Assembly: GCA_015178975.1 (NCBI GenBank)
Contig: WHVD01000177.1
Span: forward strand, 62,001 to 126,000
Reading direction: 5' to 3'
DNA: 64,000 nt
DNA from: Hysterangium stoloniferum
Lineage: Eukaryota; Basidiomycota; Agaricomycetes; Hysterangiales; Hysterangiaceae
Of the stretch, positions 10,554-23,026 are shown one piece after another; the first letter of the stretch is position 1, and each line of letters begins with the position of its first letter. Under the pieces are notes generated by a model that ran no database searches, was not told the DNA's origin, and was given only the letters and a program-made list of their open reading frames with translations. Made by a program: the position numbers and the translations under genes.

Positions 10554-13500
10554 ATGGAGAAGGACAAGCTATCACGCGTATTGCCAAAGTTCCAAAATTT
10601 ACCCTCAATTTCACTTCCGACAGACTACCCAAGGCCTTCTTCCAACAAACTCGTCGAAGCAGCCCATGAGTCAATTCTAACTGAGCAAACATCTCTGAGC
10701 TTACTCAAAATTGCCCTATTTGAAAATGAGAGCGAACAGGGCGATTGTGACGACGAATCGTCAAGTAGGCCAACTGCATTCCACCTCTTATTGTCAGCTT
10801 TCGTCGTGTTACTTCATAGATTCACTGGAGACACCGACATAATCGTCGGTTCATCTTCAGCTGCCGTGGCGGATCCCCTCTTGTTGCGTATCTCTCTAGA
10901 GCCCAAGGACCCCTTTTGGGCCGTCGTTCGTCGCATACAAAATATCGAGATGGAGGCGGAGAACGACGCATTGCCGTTCGAGTCTATTATGGAGGCACTA
11001 CAAAAGGGCAAAGACTCTAGGACGTTGGAAGGAAATCGACCGTTGTTTCGAGTCCGCTTTTTCGACGAGACCGCAGTTCCCAGGGGAAACTTTATAAGAT
11101 CTACCTCTTTAACTTCAGATATCACTGTTTTCGTAGCTCGGTCTCCGAGCTCGTCCAGAGATCCATTAGTCCCCCGAATTTCCCTCCGCATACTCTACAA
11201 CTCGTTGCTTTTCACTTCCGCCCGCATAACATGTATAGTTGACCAACTATCCACACTACTCCGTGCAGTTTCTACCAATTCCTTACGGCCGATCGGCTCA
11301 ATTCCCTTACTTACATCGGCTCAGAGGACAGTGCTTCCTGATGCAACCGCCAACCTCAATTGGTGTGACTGGAAAGGCGCTATTACCGACGTGTTCTCTA
11401 GGAATGCCCGTCAGTTTCCTCAACGAACATGCGTTGTGCAGTCGCTTCCTTTTTCCCCGCCAGATGGTGCCTTCTGTCCAGTGCAGGAACGTCTCAAATT
11501 CTCTTACGCGGACATCCATAAGGCTTCCAATATCGTGGCTCATCAGCTCATCATGGGTGGCATTCGACGGGAAGAAGTCGTCATGGTGTATGCTCATCGG
11601 AGCGTGGAGCTTGTGGTCGCAGTAATGGCTGTCCTGAAAGCTGGCGCGACATTCTCGGTTATAGGTAAAGTAAGAACGGCATACCCTGAAGCAATGCTTA
11701 TGTTGTTCGAATAGATCCCGCATATCCCCCTTCACGTCAAGTCGTCTACCTTCGTGTCGCTCAACCTCGTGGCCTCATCGTCCTTCGTGGCGCGGGAACA
11801 ATCGACTCATCAGTCCGGGATTTCCTTACGGACGAATTGAAGATCCGGATAGAAATACCTGCTTTACAATTAAATTCTGACGGATCTGTCCTAGGAGGCC
11901 CACATATTTTACCAGGATCTGAAATTGATACTTTACATAACTGCCAAAAGCTCAAAGATACTGACCCCAACGTCGTTCTAGGTCCAGATAGTGTAGGCAC
12001 GTTGTCTTTCACTAGCGGAAGTACCGGTGTGCCAAAAGGCGTTAAGGGTCGCCACTATAGCTTAACACATTTCTTTCCGTGGATGGGCGAGCGTTTCGGG
12101 CTATATGAGCACAGTCGCTTCACCATGCTTAGCGGAATTGCTCATGACCCAATTCAACGAGACAGTCGGTCTTTCGAATTCTCTGTATAGATATTGATAT
12201 TGATGAAAATCACTCTAGTTTTCACACCTCTTTTCTTTGGAGCAGAGTTACATGTTCCCACTTCAGAGGATATAGGCACGCCAGGCAGACTTGCTGAGTG
12301 GATGGACGATAGCCAGGTCACAATTACACATCTTACCCCTGCTATGGGTCAACTCCTTTCCGCTCAAGCAACGCGTCAGATTCCAAGTTTATTGAATGCT
12401 TTCTTTGTCGGCGATGTACTCACCAAACGTGATTGTCACCGTTTGCAAGGCTTAGCGGGTAATGTACGGATCATCAATATGTATGGAACTACAGAGACGC
12501 AACGTGCTGTGTCTTACTTCGCGATTCCGAGCATCAATAGTGATTCCACATTCCTTGCTGCTCAAAAAGACATAATGCCTGCAGGAGAAGGTATGATCGA
12601 TGTTCAGCTGTTGGTCGTCAATCGACACGACAAGATGATTCCATGTGCTGTTGGTGAAGTTGGCGAAATTTACGTACGTTCTGGTGGCTTGGCGGAGGGC
12701 TATTCAGACCCTGAAGCCACTACTGAGAAGTTTGTTACCAACTGGTTTTCTCTGTCCAAGCCTGCATGGCCCGATACCATCCTTCACCCTGGAAAGGGAC
12801 AATTCCCTGGACCGGAATCTCGTTACTGGAAGGGTGTGCGGGATAGAATGTATCGAACGGGCGATCTGGGACGGTACCAACCCGATGGTCAAGTCGAATG
12901 CACGGGGAGGGCAGATGATCAGGTCAAGATCCGCGGTTTTAGGATCGAGCTTGGCGAGATCGACACACATCTCAGTCAACACCCCTTAATACGCGAAAAC
13001 ATTACGTTAGTCCGACGAGACAAGAATGAAGAAAAGGTTCTTATCAGTTATTTTGTCCCATTGAATGGAGAGGCGTTGGAAGGCTTCATAAGTGATGCTC
13101 CTGATGCTGAAGAAGTCAGGGGTGTTGTCCAGGGAATGCGCAAGTATAGACGACTCATTAAGGACGTCCGAGATCATTTGAAGAAGAGACTCCCATCATA
13201 TAGTGTTCCATCGGGTGAGTTCTACGGCTCGTATTTTTTCCTGTTTATAATTTTTATCAATGCAGTTTTCGTGCCTTTGGTTAGAATGCCCTTGAATCCA
13301 AATGGGAAAATCGACAAGCCTGCTCTTCCCTTCCCTGATACTGCGCAATTGGCTACTGTGCAAAATTCTACTTGGTCCACAGATGATGCTATAGCGATCT
13401 CGGTTACTGAGAAGTCATTACAATCTATCTGGGCAACCCTTCTACCAAGTGCCCCTGATCCGATCCCCTTGGATGAAAGTTTCTTTGATTTGGGTGGACA

Positions 13501-15165
13501 TTCAATTCTTGCAACGCGTCTTATATTCGAAATTCGAAAATTTTTTGTGATAAATGCTCCACTAGGGCTCGTTTTTGATCACCCGACCACTCGTGGTTTG
13601 GCAAGAGCAATTGATGAATTACGCGACGCTGACTTTGGTCTTACATGGAGGCCAAGTAAGGACGCTGGCGACCAGCCTTTGTTGAAGGACTCGGCGTTTG
13701 CAGTGCCTCGAGGCAACCATTTCGCACCAACGACATCCACACAGGTGGACTACGGCAACGACCTAAGGAATCTTTTACCCTTTTTGCCGACCAAGTTTAG
13801 TCCCTTACCGGATGATTTCTTGTCACACCCATTGTCGGTTTTATTAACTGGTGCTACTGGGTTTTTAGGAGCTTTCATTCTACGAGATCTCTTATCCCGT
13901 CGAACTATCGGCAAGGTCACCTGCCTGATCAGAGCATCAAACCAAGAAACAGGGTTGGACCGACTGCGCGAGAGCTCACGCAACCGAGGGGTATGGGACG
14001 ACACGTGGATTAGCGAGTCACGTCTGTCAGTTGTCGTCGGCGACCTTAGTGAATCGAATTTTGGCCTAACTGATCCTGTGTGGCATCAGTTAGAGCAAGA
14101 TATAGATGTAATAGTTCACAACGGTGCATGGGTGAGTCTTTTTGTTCATTTCATATAGCTATCAAAGTCTTTATACAATTGCTATAGGTTCATTGGGTGT
14201 ATCCGTATGATAAATTACGAGCAGCGAACGTATCTTCAACTCTCGCTGCCATTAAGCTTTCCTCGTCTGGTCGACCTAAATCTCTTGCCTTCGTTTCTTC
14301 GACGGCTGCAATTGAAACCGAGTATTATGTCCAATTGTCGGATAGTCTCGTTAACCAAGGTCGGTTTGGTGTACCAGAGAATGACGATCTGGAGGGCGCA
14401 CGAACTGGTATTCCCACCGGATATGGTCAAAGTAAATGGGTTTCGGAGAAACTCCTTTTGGAAGCAGGACGCCGAGGTTTAACTGGATCCATACTACGCC
14501 CAGGATATGTTGTTGGGGACTCCCGTTCCGCTGGTGAGTCCTTAATCTTAATAATTTCGGTCACAAATTTACAGCACGCAGTGACCAACACCGACGATTT
14601 CATTTGGAGGTTGGTTAAAGGTTGTATTCAACTCGGTCTCACGCCTGATATAAATAATACTATCAACATGGTGCCCGTTGACTATGTTGCTCGCTGTACT
14701 GCTCTAGCGAGCATTTATCCCCTAACTCACGGAGCAATATCTGTTTGCCAAATAACTGCTCGCCCACCAATGACATACAACGACTTATTGGAGCCTTTGT
14801 CCAAATACGGATACCCCGCTCAAAAATGCGAATATATCGGATGGAGGCAGAGACTAGAACAGCACGTCCTCGAAGTCCAAGACAATGCTTTATTCCCATT
14901 GTTGCACTTTGTTTTGGATGACCTACCTGCTAGCACGAAATCGGCCGAATTAGACGACAAAAACACTAGAACCATCCTTAATAATGACAGAAACGAGTCA
15001 GCTATACCTAGTTCGGTGGATGCTGACCTCATGGGTCGATATTTATCCTGGCTAGTGAACGTAGGGTTCTTACCACCTCCTTCGCAAGAAGGCGATTTCT
15101 CGCTACCTGAAGTCAGCGTGTTCAGTTCAGGCACAAAGGCGGTCGGCAGGAGTGGTCGCATGTAA
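10554..15165 (+). CDS. LYS2: L-2-aminoadipate reductase
   Basis: Large enzyme of the fungal alpha-aminoadipate lysine pathway: it adenylates aminoadipate, loads it on a phosphopantetheine arm and reduces it with NADPH to the semialdehyde. Six exons (10554-11664, 11715-12164, 12219-13214, 13266-14131, 14188-14533, 14582-15165) give 1450 residues, close to the usual length. The N-terminal third is condensation-like. The adenylation core has FTSGSTGVPKG near residue 470 and AHDPIQRDIFTP across an intron. The carrier motif DLGGHSI lies near 930 and holds the Ser to be modified by Lys5. The reductase has the Rossmann motif GATGFLG near 1050 and TGYGQSKW near 1220 with the SDR-type Tyr and Lys. Nothing essential seems missing. 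It is convergent with RPN1. Confidence 0.95.
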
Positions 15166-15354
15166 CATTTTACCGACAAAATATTCAAGAACGACTTTCC
15201 TGAACTCAAACAAAGTAGGCATTGTGATAATTTAATACTAATGAGATTGAAAAAAAAAAGTTTGTCTCCCCCTGAATTAATTCTGCACAGCGGGGAGATA
15301 TGCAATATCATAATGGTATACATGTGATAGAATAGCCCTCTACTGTCTTATCCA

Positions 15355-18300
15355 TTATAATTCCATTGCATCTTGGGTTTCCCAGCCAGGATTTTTCTGC
15401 AGTATAACGAAACCTTCCAAAACGTGTGCGAAGGGCAGGTACTCCTCTGTAGCCAATTCTGCACGCTCCGTTGTACCAAGGCGGACTGGTGTTTGATGTG
15501 TTTGGAAGCCCGAAATTGTGCGAGGCTTACCCGCTTGTCCGACGACATCGACAGCCTAATTAAAACTTTCTTAAAAAATGGGTATAAGCAGCAGAAAGAG
15601 CCAATCTTACCTGTCCGACTCGTACGGTGACGGGTGTACTGACCAACTCTTCGTTTAGGGTGATCAAGAACCGTGGATACATCGCTGTAACCAAGAAGTA
15701 CAGCATCCAGTGATACTGATCTAAGACGACTATGATAGATAGCTTGTATAAGAACACTGCCAAGCTTCGGTCTTCATACTACTCACATGCTTTCGAATCA
15801 GTAAATGCTGTTAAGGTGGCAAGTAGACCGGCCACAGCTGTACGGCTCATAATCTGCCGATCGCTAAAGAAGGGATTAATGCCGATGGTACCTTTACCCA
15901 TATGGACAAGACCCTGTGCGATTCGAACCATAAACAAACAATCGGGTTCCTTGTGATAGTAACCGGCCAATTGTCGAAGCATTTGAGCTAAACGGGCGTT
16001 GTTGGACCCGGCACCAACGAGACCCATAGCAAATATGGCATTGATGGCAACTTGTAAATCGTTGTCATGGCTGTATTTCGATAACGTATCCAGAATGTTC
16101 AGTTGAGGGTTTGACGCGCTCAACAGACCCAGAGCCAGTGGAACGGCTTTCCGCACAATGGGTTCGCCATAATGCATCTATAGCAGCGTTAGAAAAGTAC
16201 AGATGTGAAGACTAAACCACAAACCAAATGGTTGAATTGTCGTAATGACATCTCTGCGCCAACGTCTTCTCCCATTGCAATAAGTGCGATACCAATCACA
16301 GCGAAGGCCTGGAATGTGTCGTCCTGTTTCTCCTTGTCGATGTGATCATTGCAATAATGTAATAAGCTTTGGATCTTTAACACGTTGCTGGTTCCAGCAA
16401 AGGAGCAGATATCAACGAGGATTTGAGCCTGTTTTGATAAGGAATGGGGGATCGCTTTGAGCGTCTCAATAGTGGCATCTGAGGCATCTTGGCGACCTAC
16501 GAATCCTTTAGTTCCGAGAAATACCGAGATGTTATAGTTTTATTTACCTAAAAACAAAAGAGCCAACCCGAGAGCCATAAACCGTGCCCATTTCTCGTTG
16601 AGCTGAGCGTCTTCTCGCTCCATCAGGGTCTGCAGGATGGAGCTTGTCACATCGTAATTGCAACTTCCAACGCCAATAAAACCAAGCGCAAGCGCAGATA
16701 GAGATGCTATTTCCATCGACACTGCGTCATCTACAATGTTGGGAACCAGTAAGGCAACCAAATCTTCACGATGTGAACCAGCATATGCCAAACCAAGACT
16801 AAGACGGCCGGTCAAGCGTCAGACGAAATGAAGTCATGGGATACACACGTACCCTACAATCGCGCTGGTCTTCAGAGGAACACTCTTATTTCCGACATGG
16901 TCTCCTAATAATGCCAAAGCAGCATCTGCCTCTGTACGTACACCAGAGTTAAGGATGCCAGTTGCCAACAAAGCACCAGCCTTGATATGCTCTTCTGACG
17001 AGTATGTATACTTGTCAACATGACTTAGACCGACATCAGTGTCCCAGAGTAAACTGAGTCCCAAGCTAGCTGTAGCACTCATCATGCCTTAGCATGTTAT
17101 TAGTCAATCGGTCCTTCCCCTGGGTAGGTGCTTGCGCTCACCGTGATCTTTGTTCTTGTAGATCCAGCTGTTCCCCTCTTCAGCCTCGACCATAAGTTTG
17201 TCATTGCCAAACCCTGCATTGACAAAAGCATTGACAAATGTTCCAGCAAGATTACCACGAGCCGAGTCCACAGTTGTCGCAGTCCCTTGAAAACGCAATA
17301 AGTTGAAGCCCTCATGAGAGAAACTGACATCATTTGCACTTACGAACGTTTTCCAGATGAGATTTGTATATATCCTCTAGTGATTTAGGCTCAGTGACGC
17401 CTAACTCCTTCCCGTATTCACGGAAATGACAGGATAACTGGGTATTGCTGAGACATTCAAGGAGGTCTTCAGGTAATTCTTCTGGGTCGTCTTCGGATTC
17501 CTGAGATTGGATCCACTCTAGCGGGATGTTCGCACGTGCAAGTAGGAATGCAAGCTGACGTTTCATCTGACTATAGGCAGTATACTCAGCAAATGGAACT
17601 GGATGGGCTAACAGCAGGAACATACGGATTGGCAGGCGACTTGAAATCATTCTCTATGAGTTCCTGGTCGCCCAACTTGATTGCTATTGCCAAAGCATCC
17701 GGGACCCTGCTGTATTTCATATAGATATCATGGGCCGTTCGGAGGAAGGCAACGTCATCTGGGGGGGGAAGGAAGTTAACGCAGCTAAATGAATTGAAGG
17801 GCTGTTAATGACCGAATAGACTTGGATTGTTTCTGTTCACCTTAGCATATAGGCACAGACACGTGTGAACGTATCGTTGTTCACTAGATCTCCGATTTTA
17901 GCAACATTCTCTATTTCTTCCAAAAGGTCGACAGCGTCCGCCTCTGCGTTATGTTCAAGTAAGAACTTGGCACATTTAAGGCCAAGAGCGAGGAGTTCGG
18001 TGGTGTCTTGGCCAGCTTCCAATCGAATCATATACTCCGAGCCAAGTTCTGCAGAGAGATGTCGAATGTACTCATGGCCCCAGGTACCGGGTTCAGATGG
18101 AGATTCTGACGTAGATGCAGAAAGGAGACGATAATGAAGGGTGCCTCGAGGTTGAGTGTCCGAATAGGTCATAGCCAAAACACTAAGGATATCGGCGAAT
18201 AAACTCTGGAATAGGCTAAAATTGAGATCCGCTAAGTGTTGTGAAGGATAGGGTATACCTTGTTTTCAGATGCTGGCCACTGTTGATGTAGTGCTTGCAA

Positions 18301-18731
18301 ATCTGGATAGTGGGGTCTAAGGAACTTTAGAGGCTTTGGAACAGATGTCATGGATGATGTTGATGTCCGAATAAGGGTTCTCAGCGTTTCCAACGCGGGA
18401 CGGTGCAGAGTGGTCGTAGACTCCTATCAGAAAGGATACATGAGTTCTATATGGCCATACAACGCGAAAAACATACCTTCAACCGCTCTACGAGCATCTC
18501 AAGTTCATTTTTGAGTTGTTGATCTTCTTCTGACTGTTTGAATGTCGTTTGTGAATTACCACAAAATGCTTGTGTATAAGCCTGAGCACGTACCAACTCT
18601 TCCCCTTCTTCTTGCTTGGCGAGATCTTTGGACTCCTCCTTAGATTTGCCCTTGTCCTCCTCAACATCCTTCTTTTTTTTCTTGGAATCGTCAGAAGTGA
18701 CTGGGGCTACTGGTAATATTGGTGCAGGCAT
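15355..18731 (-). CDS. RPN1: 26S proteasome regulatory subunit Rpn1
   Basis: Largest non-ATPase subunit of the proteasome base; it docks ubiquitin receptors and shuttle factors. Thirteen exons, from 18731-18594 to 15555-15355, keep phase and give 910 residues, the same size as animal PSMD2. The N-terminus is Lys/Glu-rich ([16 protein letters not shown]), followed by [11 protein letters not shown]. The central toroid of PC repeats is clear: [33 protein letters not shown] and [12 protein letters not shown]. The C-terminus ([19 protein letters not shown]) matches the family. At one junction the frame survives only by using the acceptor at 17785, which restores [10 protein letters not shown]. The start codon faces the nitrilase-family gene, with about 50 bp between them. 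Confidence 0.93.
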
Positions 18732-18783
18732 GGAAGAGAGCAAGGACGCGTTTCAGGCTGACGCGTCCTATCAGGCGCCCGTT

Positions 18784-20195
18784 ATGATGTCTCGTTCCGT
18801 TCGTATTGCGATTTGTCAATTCGCATCTCAATCGCCTCTCACAAGTGCAGACTCAGTCTCCAATAATTTCTCGAAACTCGATGGCTTTGTCTCGTCTGCA
18901 AAAGCCCAGAATGCTGATTTGATAGTTTTTCCTGAATACTTTCTGACTGGTCTGTTGCTCAATATACACGAATGCTTGCTCAGAGCTCATTAGAATCGTA
19001 AATAAATCAAGGGGTTATCTCTGAACATCTCCATCTTGCAGCAGATGAAGGGCATTGGTTAGAAGATCTGCAGTCGTTGGCTAAACGCTACGGTATTGAT
19101 ATCGTCGCTGGTACGATTGTCGAGAAGAGTTCTCAGAATGATGAACAGCTGTTCAACACGTATGTGCGCACAGTGCTCATTACCATGTGCAATATGTGGT
19201 TTAATTACTAATTACCTTGCAAGTGCGCGATACATAGACAAGCACGGTGAAGTACTGGGCGAATATCGAAAGAAACACCTTTGGTAGTGTGCCAGCTTAT
19301 CCGCTTCTGAAGTGAGCGACATGTTGAATGCTGCTTACCTGTAGGCACCCGTAAGTGTATTCCAATTCTCTGACCAATAGCGTTCATCGTTGTTGGGGGT
19401 AATTCACACCACTCTCAAGCGAAAAAGTACGGTGGCAGTTACTGTAGCAGAGAAATGCTTACATCTATTTGAAGGAATATCTACAGAAGGCGGTAGAAGA
19501 TCACCAAGTTTTTGAAACACCACTGTTCAAGGCAGGCTTATTGATATGTACGTCTTTGTCCTTACTTCGTCCTAACCCCGAAAGCGACTCAAACACAGGC
19601 TGGGATATGGCATGGCCTGAGGCATTTCGTGCACTGATGCTTCAAGGCGTGGAGATAGTTATTGTACCCACTTTCTGGGTCCTTGACGATGTCGGTGCTG
19701 TAGGTCAACGACACGATCCGGAGTATGGCCCACTTTTGAAAGCCCAAAAACACATTTAAACCTGATCATGCATTGACAGTGGACACGGCGAAATATCTTG
19801 GTTGGATGCCCTCCTTGTAAATCGTGCCTATGAAAATGAGTGCTGCGTGGTCTTCGTGAAGTTTGTGACAACTTGGTGTCTTTTTTCGATGGGCTGATTA
19901 TACGACAGTTGTGGTGGCCCCAAAGAAAGCGGTTTTCTAGGTCGCTCCGGAATTGCTGTCCCTTTCAAAGGTGCCGTAACTAGAATAGAATCGTCTGATG
20001 AGGAGTTGCGAGTCGTAGAAATAAACCTTGACATTCTTAAAGTATGTAAAATCCCATCCATTCGCCCCTCTCGATGCTTATGACGCTTTGTAGGATGCTC
20101 GCTCTGTTTATAAAATTCGCGAAGATTTGGAACTTGAACTGGAGCAACAAGCGATTAAGGTAAATGCGAAGAAATCTGTCTCAGCACCCTTATAG
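18784..20195 (+). CDS. carbon-nitrogen hydrolase, nitrilase superfamily
   Basis: It hydrolyses a C-N bond in an amide or nitrile; the substrate is not evident. Ten exons give 299 residues: 18784-18949, 19012-19159, 19224-19283, 19345-19350, 19420-19426, 19475-19547, 19599-19722, 19780-19860, 19909-20041 and 20094-20195. The catalytic triad is Glu in VFPEYF (near residue 51), Lys in EYRKKHLW (near 121) and Cys in LLICWDMAWPEAF (near 154). Exons four and five are only 6 and 7 nt, and are needed to give HLWHPEKEYL, the expected family sequence. The ATG pair at 18784/18787 was chosen because MSRSVRIAICQF is a normal family start. An upstream in-frame ATG at 18730 would overlap the RPN1 start on the other strand. 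Confidence 0.85.
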
Positions 20196-20443
20196 CTTGC
20201 ATTGTAAATAAATATGAATTATAGAATGGAAACAGGTAGTAATACGTAGTGCAGTGAGACGAGGTATACTATGTAAGGGGGATTACTCGATTGCACTTCA
20301 CTTTATCTTATATCTGTGAGTTCAGACACTTTCCAGACCTTTCACTAGCTGCAAATACTCTAGTGAGATACTAGTTGCATGACTTTCTTGCCGGCGCTTT
20401 CTATTCACATTAGCGCCTCGCTTCTACAAGTCAGCTCCCAATA

Positions 20444-22081
20444 ATGTCATCCAAACGCAAATGGGACCAGCAAGCCGTCCCAGACTCCAAGGATGGCGAA
20501 TCCCCCACAAAGATTCCCAAAACTGACGACAACACCGGTAAGACTGCCACCGAAGCTGCTGCTGCCGCCGCCGCCATAGCCGCCAAGATCGCAGCCCAAT
20601 TCGCCTCCCCATCTGCACTTGCAGCACTAGGTGGGGATCCGTCTAGGGAGATTCATGATGGTGAATTTACCAAGGATATTGAGATCAATGACGTGCGGAA
20701 TCGATACATGCTCACAAAGGGGGCTACTCAGCAACAAGTTTGTGTTCTTCCCATCTTTGTTTTCATTTTGACTTATTCATATCACAAAGATACATGATGA
20801 AACTGGTGCATCAGTAACAACCAAGGGTGTGTGGTATCCAGACAAGTCCAAAGCAACCGAAAAGGATCCTCCATTGTATCTGCATGTGACTGCTGCTACA
20901 AAGGAGAGTTTGGAAAAGGGAATTCAACACATCAATGAGCTTATCGCGTTGGATATGGGCTCACTCGTGGAAGATAAAAAGGGCGATCGCCGTGAGCGAG
21001 TGAGTCTCCATTGTCTCCGTGGTATAGTTGGATACTGATCTTTTTGCTTTAAGCGTAAATGGCCCGAAGAGAAGATCCCTGTGGGTTTAGATACTTTGAG
21101 GAATTTCAACGTCCGCGCCAAAGTCGTCGGACCAGCTGTGAGTTCATCGCTATCTTCCGTGTGGAGGATGCTAAATCGTGTACATTCTATCAGGGTATGT
21201 TTGTAAAGCACATCCAACAAGAAACGGGAACTCGTGTGCAAATTAAGGGACTTGGCTCCGGCTTTGTTGACGCGGAAACAGGGCGAGAGTCTGATGAGCC
21301 CATGCATATTCATATAACGTAAGTTTCCTGGGTTACTTGGAAACAAACAAACTGATATGGTATGGAACAGTGGGCCAGACGAACTCCAACTCGCCCGTGC
21401 AAAAAATCTCACCGACGATCTACTAGAGGTTGTTCGCGCCGAACACGCAAAAGCCAGATCTCTCCTCCAGCAGCAACAAATGGAACTTCATCAGGCGCAG
21501 ATGCAATATGCGGCTTACAGTTCCTACACAGTGCGTTTCTCTCTCTCTTTCTTTTTTCGTGTTGATGCTGATATCTTTGACCACTAGGGATACGCGCCGC
21601 CTCCCCCGTCGGACGCGCCACCACCTCCGCCTGGTGATGCGCCACCCCCACCACCTCCTGATGGGTCGCAGCCGCCACCTCCTCCTGGTGGTCCTCCTCC
21701 GTCAGATCAAGCGGGTCCCAGTTATGCGTCTGCTCCAGTGCAGCAGGGTAATGAGGATGCTTATGCAGCTTACTGGTTTGTGACAACAGCAATTTATTTT
21801 CATTAACATCGGGGATTGATCGATCGTCGTCAGGGCGGCGTATGGTTATGATGTTAACTCAGCCGACTTTAAGAAATGGCAAGCTGAGCAACAGCAGCAA
21901 TATGCACAGTAAGTTGGGAAAGATTCTGAAGTACATCTGTTTCTAAAGCGTGGCATTTTTTTTTCTTAGATATTACGCTCAACAGGGGTATGCCACGAAT
22001 GTCCCCGCGTCTGGTGAGGCTCCTCCACCTCCCCCACACGCGCCTCCGCCGCCCCCACCATCTGATGCCCAAGCGGCATAA
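20444..22081 (+). CDS. KH-domain splicing protein, KHDC4/BLOM7-like
   Basis: RNA-binding protein related to animal KHDC4, which associates with spliceosomal factors in the nucleus. Eight exons run from 20444-20737 to 21970-22081. An Ala-rich N-terminal helix (TEAAAAAAAIAAKIAAQF) is followed by the first KH region (DVRNRYMLTKGATQQQIHDETGASV) and a second KH domain (FNVRAKVVGPAGMFVKHIQQETGTRVQIKG). The latter carries the GPAG loop in place of canonical GxxG. The C-terminal third is proline-rich, with several runs of five or six Pro, and Gln/Tyr-rich, typical for proteins that bind splicing partners. The two polyproline segments lie at 21588-21710 and 22020-22070. Confidence 0.82.
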
Positions 22082-23026
22082 CTGAGTATTGGAGGTGTTA
22101 TGTCAACTTTGATTTAAACGTTGTTTTAGAATGGTATTTGTAAAGAGTGGTACATTTTTGAACATTTACTTGGTTCAAGCCAGCCTGGTGCGAATTGACG
22201 TGGTGCAAGCCGCAAGTCGGATACCCCATATTTGGAGGATTATCCATATCACCGTTCAACGTTGCAATGACTAAAGACATGTGAAACATGCATGTGCAGG
22301 TGCAGATTCTTAGAAGCTTGTGGAATTGTGTGGGAGGTAGCCTGATTTGACTGCTCAGTTTTCTCGATTCTTGTGGAAGCTGGTCGTAGTCGAGAATAAT
22401 GTCGAGTGCCAGATCCTGGCTGGATTCTGGCATTTGGACGCAGGTAGGGTGTTTGTACTACATATAAGCATGATGGACTTCTGATAGGTCCGTCCTGACG
22501 CATGTGTGTGATATGGCCGCCGAACAAACTCAGGGGCTTATTTCTAGATGATGATACACGCCAGTAAGTCGTGGTTATGATGATGGATTGCTTTGGGTCC
22601 ATGATGGAACTCGAGATGCAGAATCATTTTGGAGTAACCTGGATATTCTACTTGAATCGTGGGTGTTTTTGCAGACAAGGGAAAAAACACCCCACTTATG
22701 TTTCATGTATTCCTATTTTCCATCCAATCCATGCTTCCATATAATTATGCGTAAGTATTGTTGACCATCAATCCATGTTTTGCTCTCACACCACCGGGAC
22801 TTATAACCAGTGAGTACGACGTTTGCCTTTCCAAGTCGCATGTCATCCCAACTCCACCTGACTCAATGATATGTACGACAAGGGCACGTTTATGAGGCCA
22901 TGCGGAACATACACAATTTGAGCACCCTGAGATTTACCAACGACTCGACTTATTCAGAGTAATGTCAAACTTCCGACATAAAACGGGTCATCATACGTAG
23001 GCCTCACTCACAATCATCACAACGCG
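22082..23026. other. intergenic, no gene seen
   Basis: Between KHDC4-like and the acid phosphatase. The ORFs here are short and lack recognisable motifs or splice-linked partners. No repeat or transposon end was noticed. Confidence 0.4.

Noticed and set aside
17286..17343. Apparent frameshift in RPN1
   Set aside because: A normal 58-bp intron from GTAAGT to TTCAAG restores the frame and gives [15 protein letters not shown], the expected sequence.
22098..22602. Two overlapping minus-strand ORFs downstream of the KH protein
   Set aside because: No family features, no splice continuation and low-complexity His/Gln content; probably 3' UTR and spacer.
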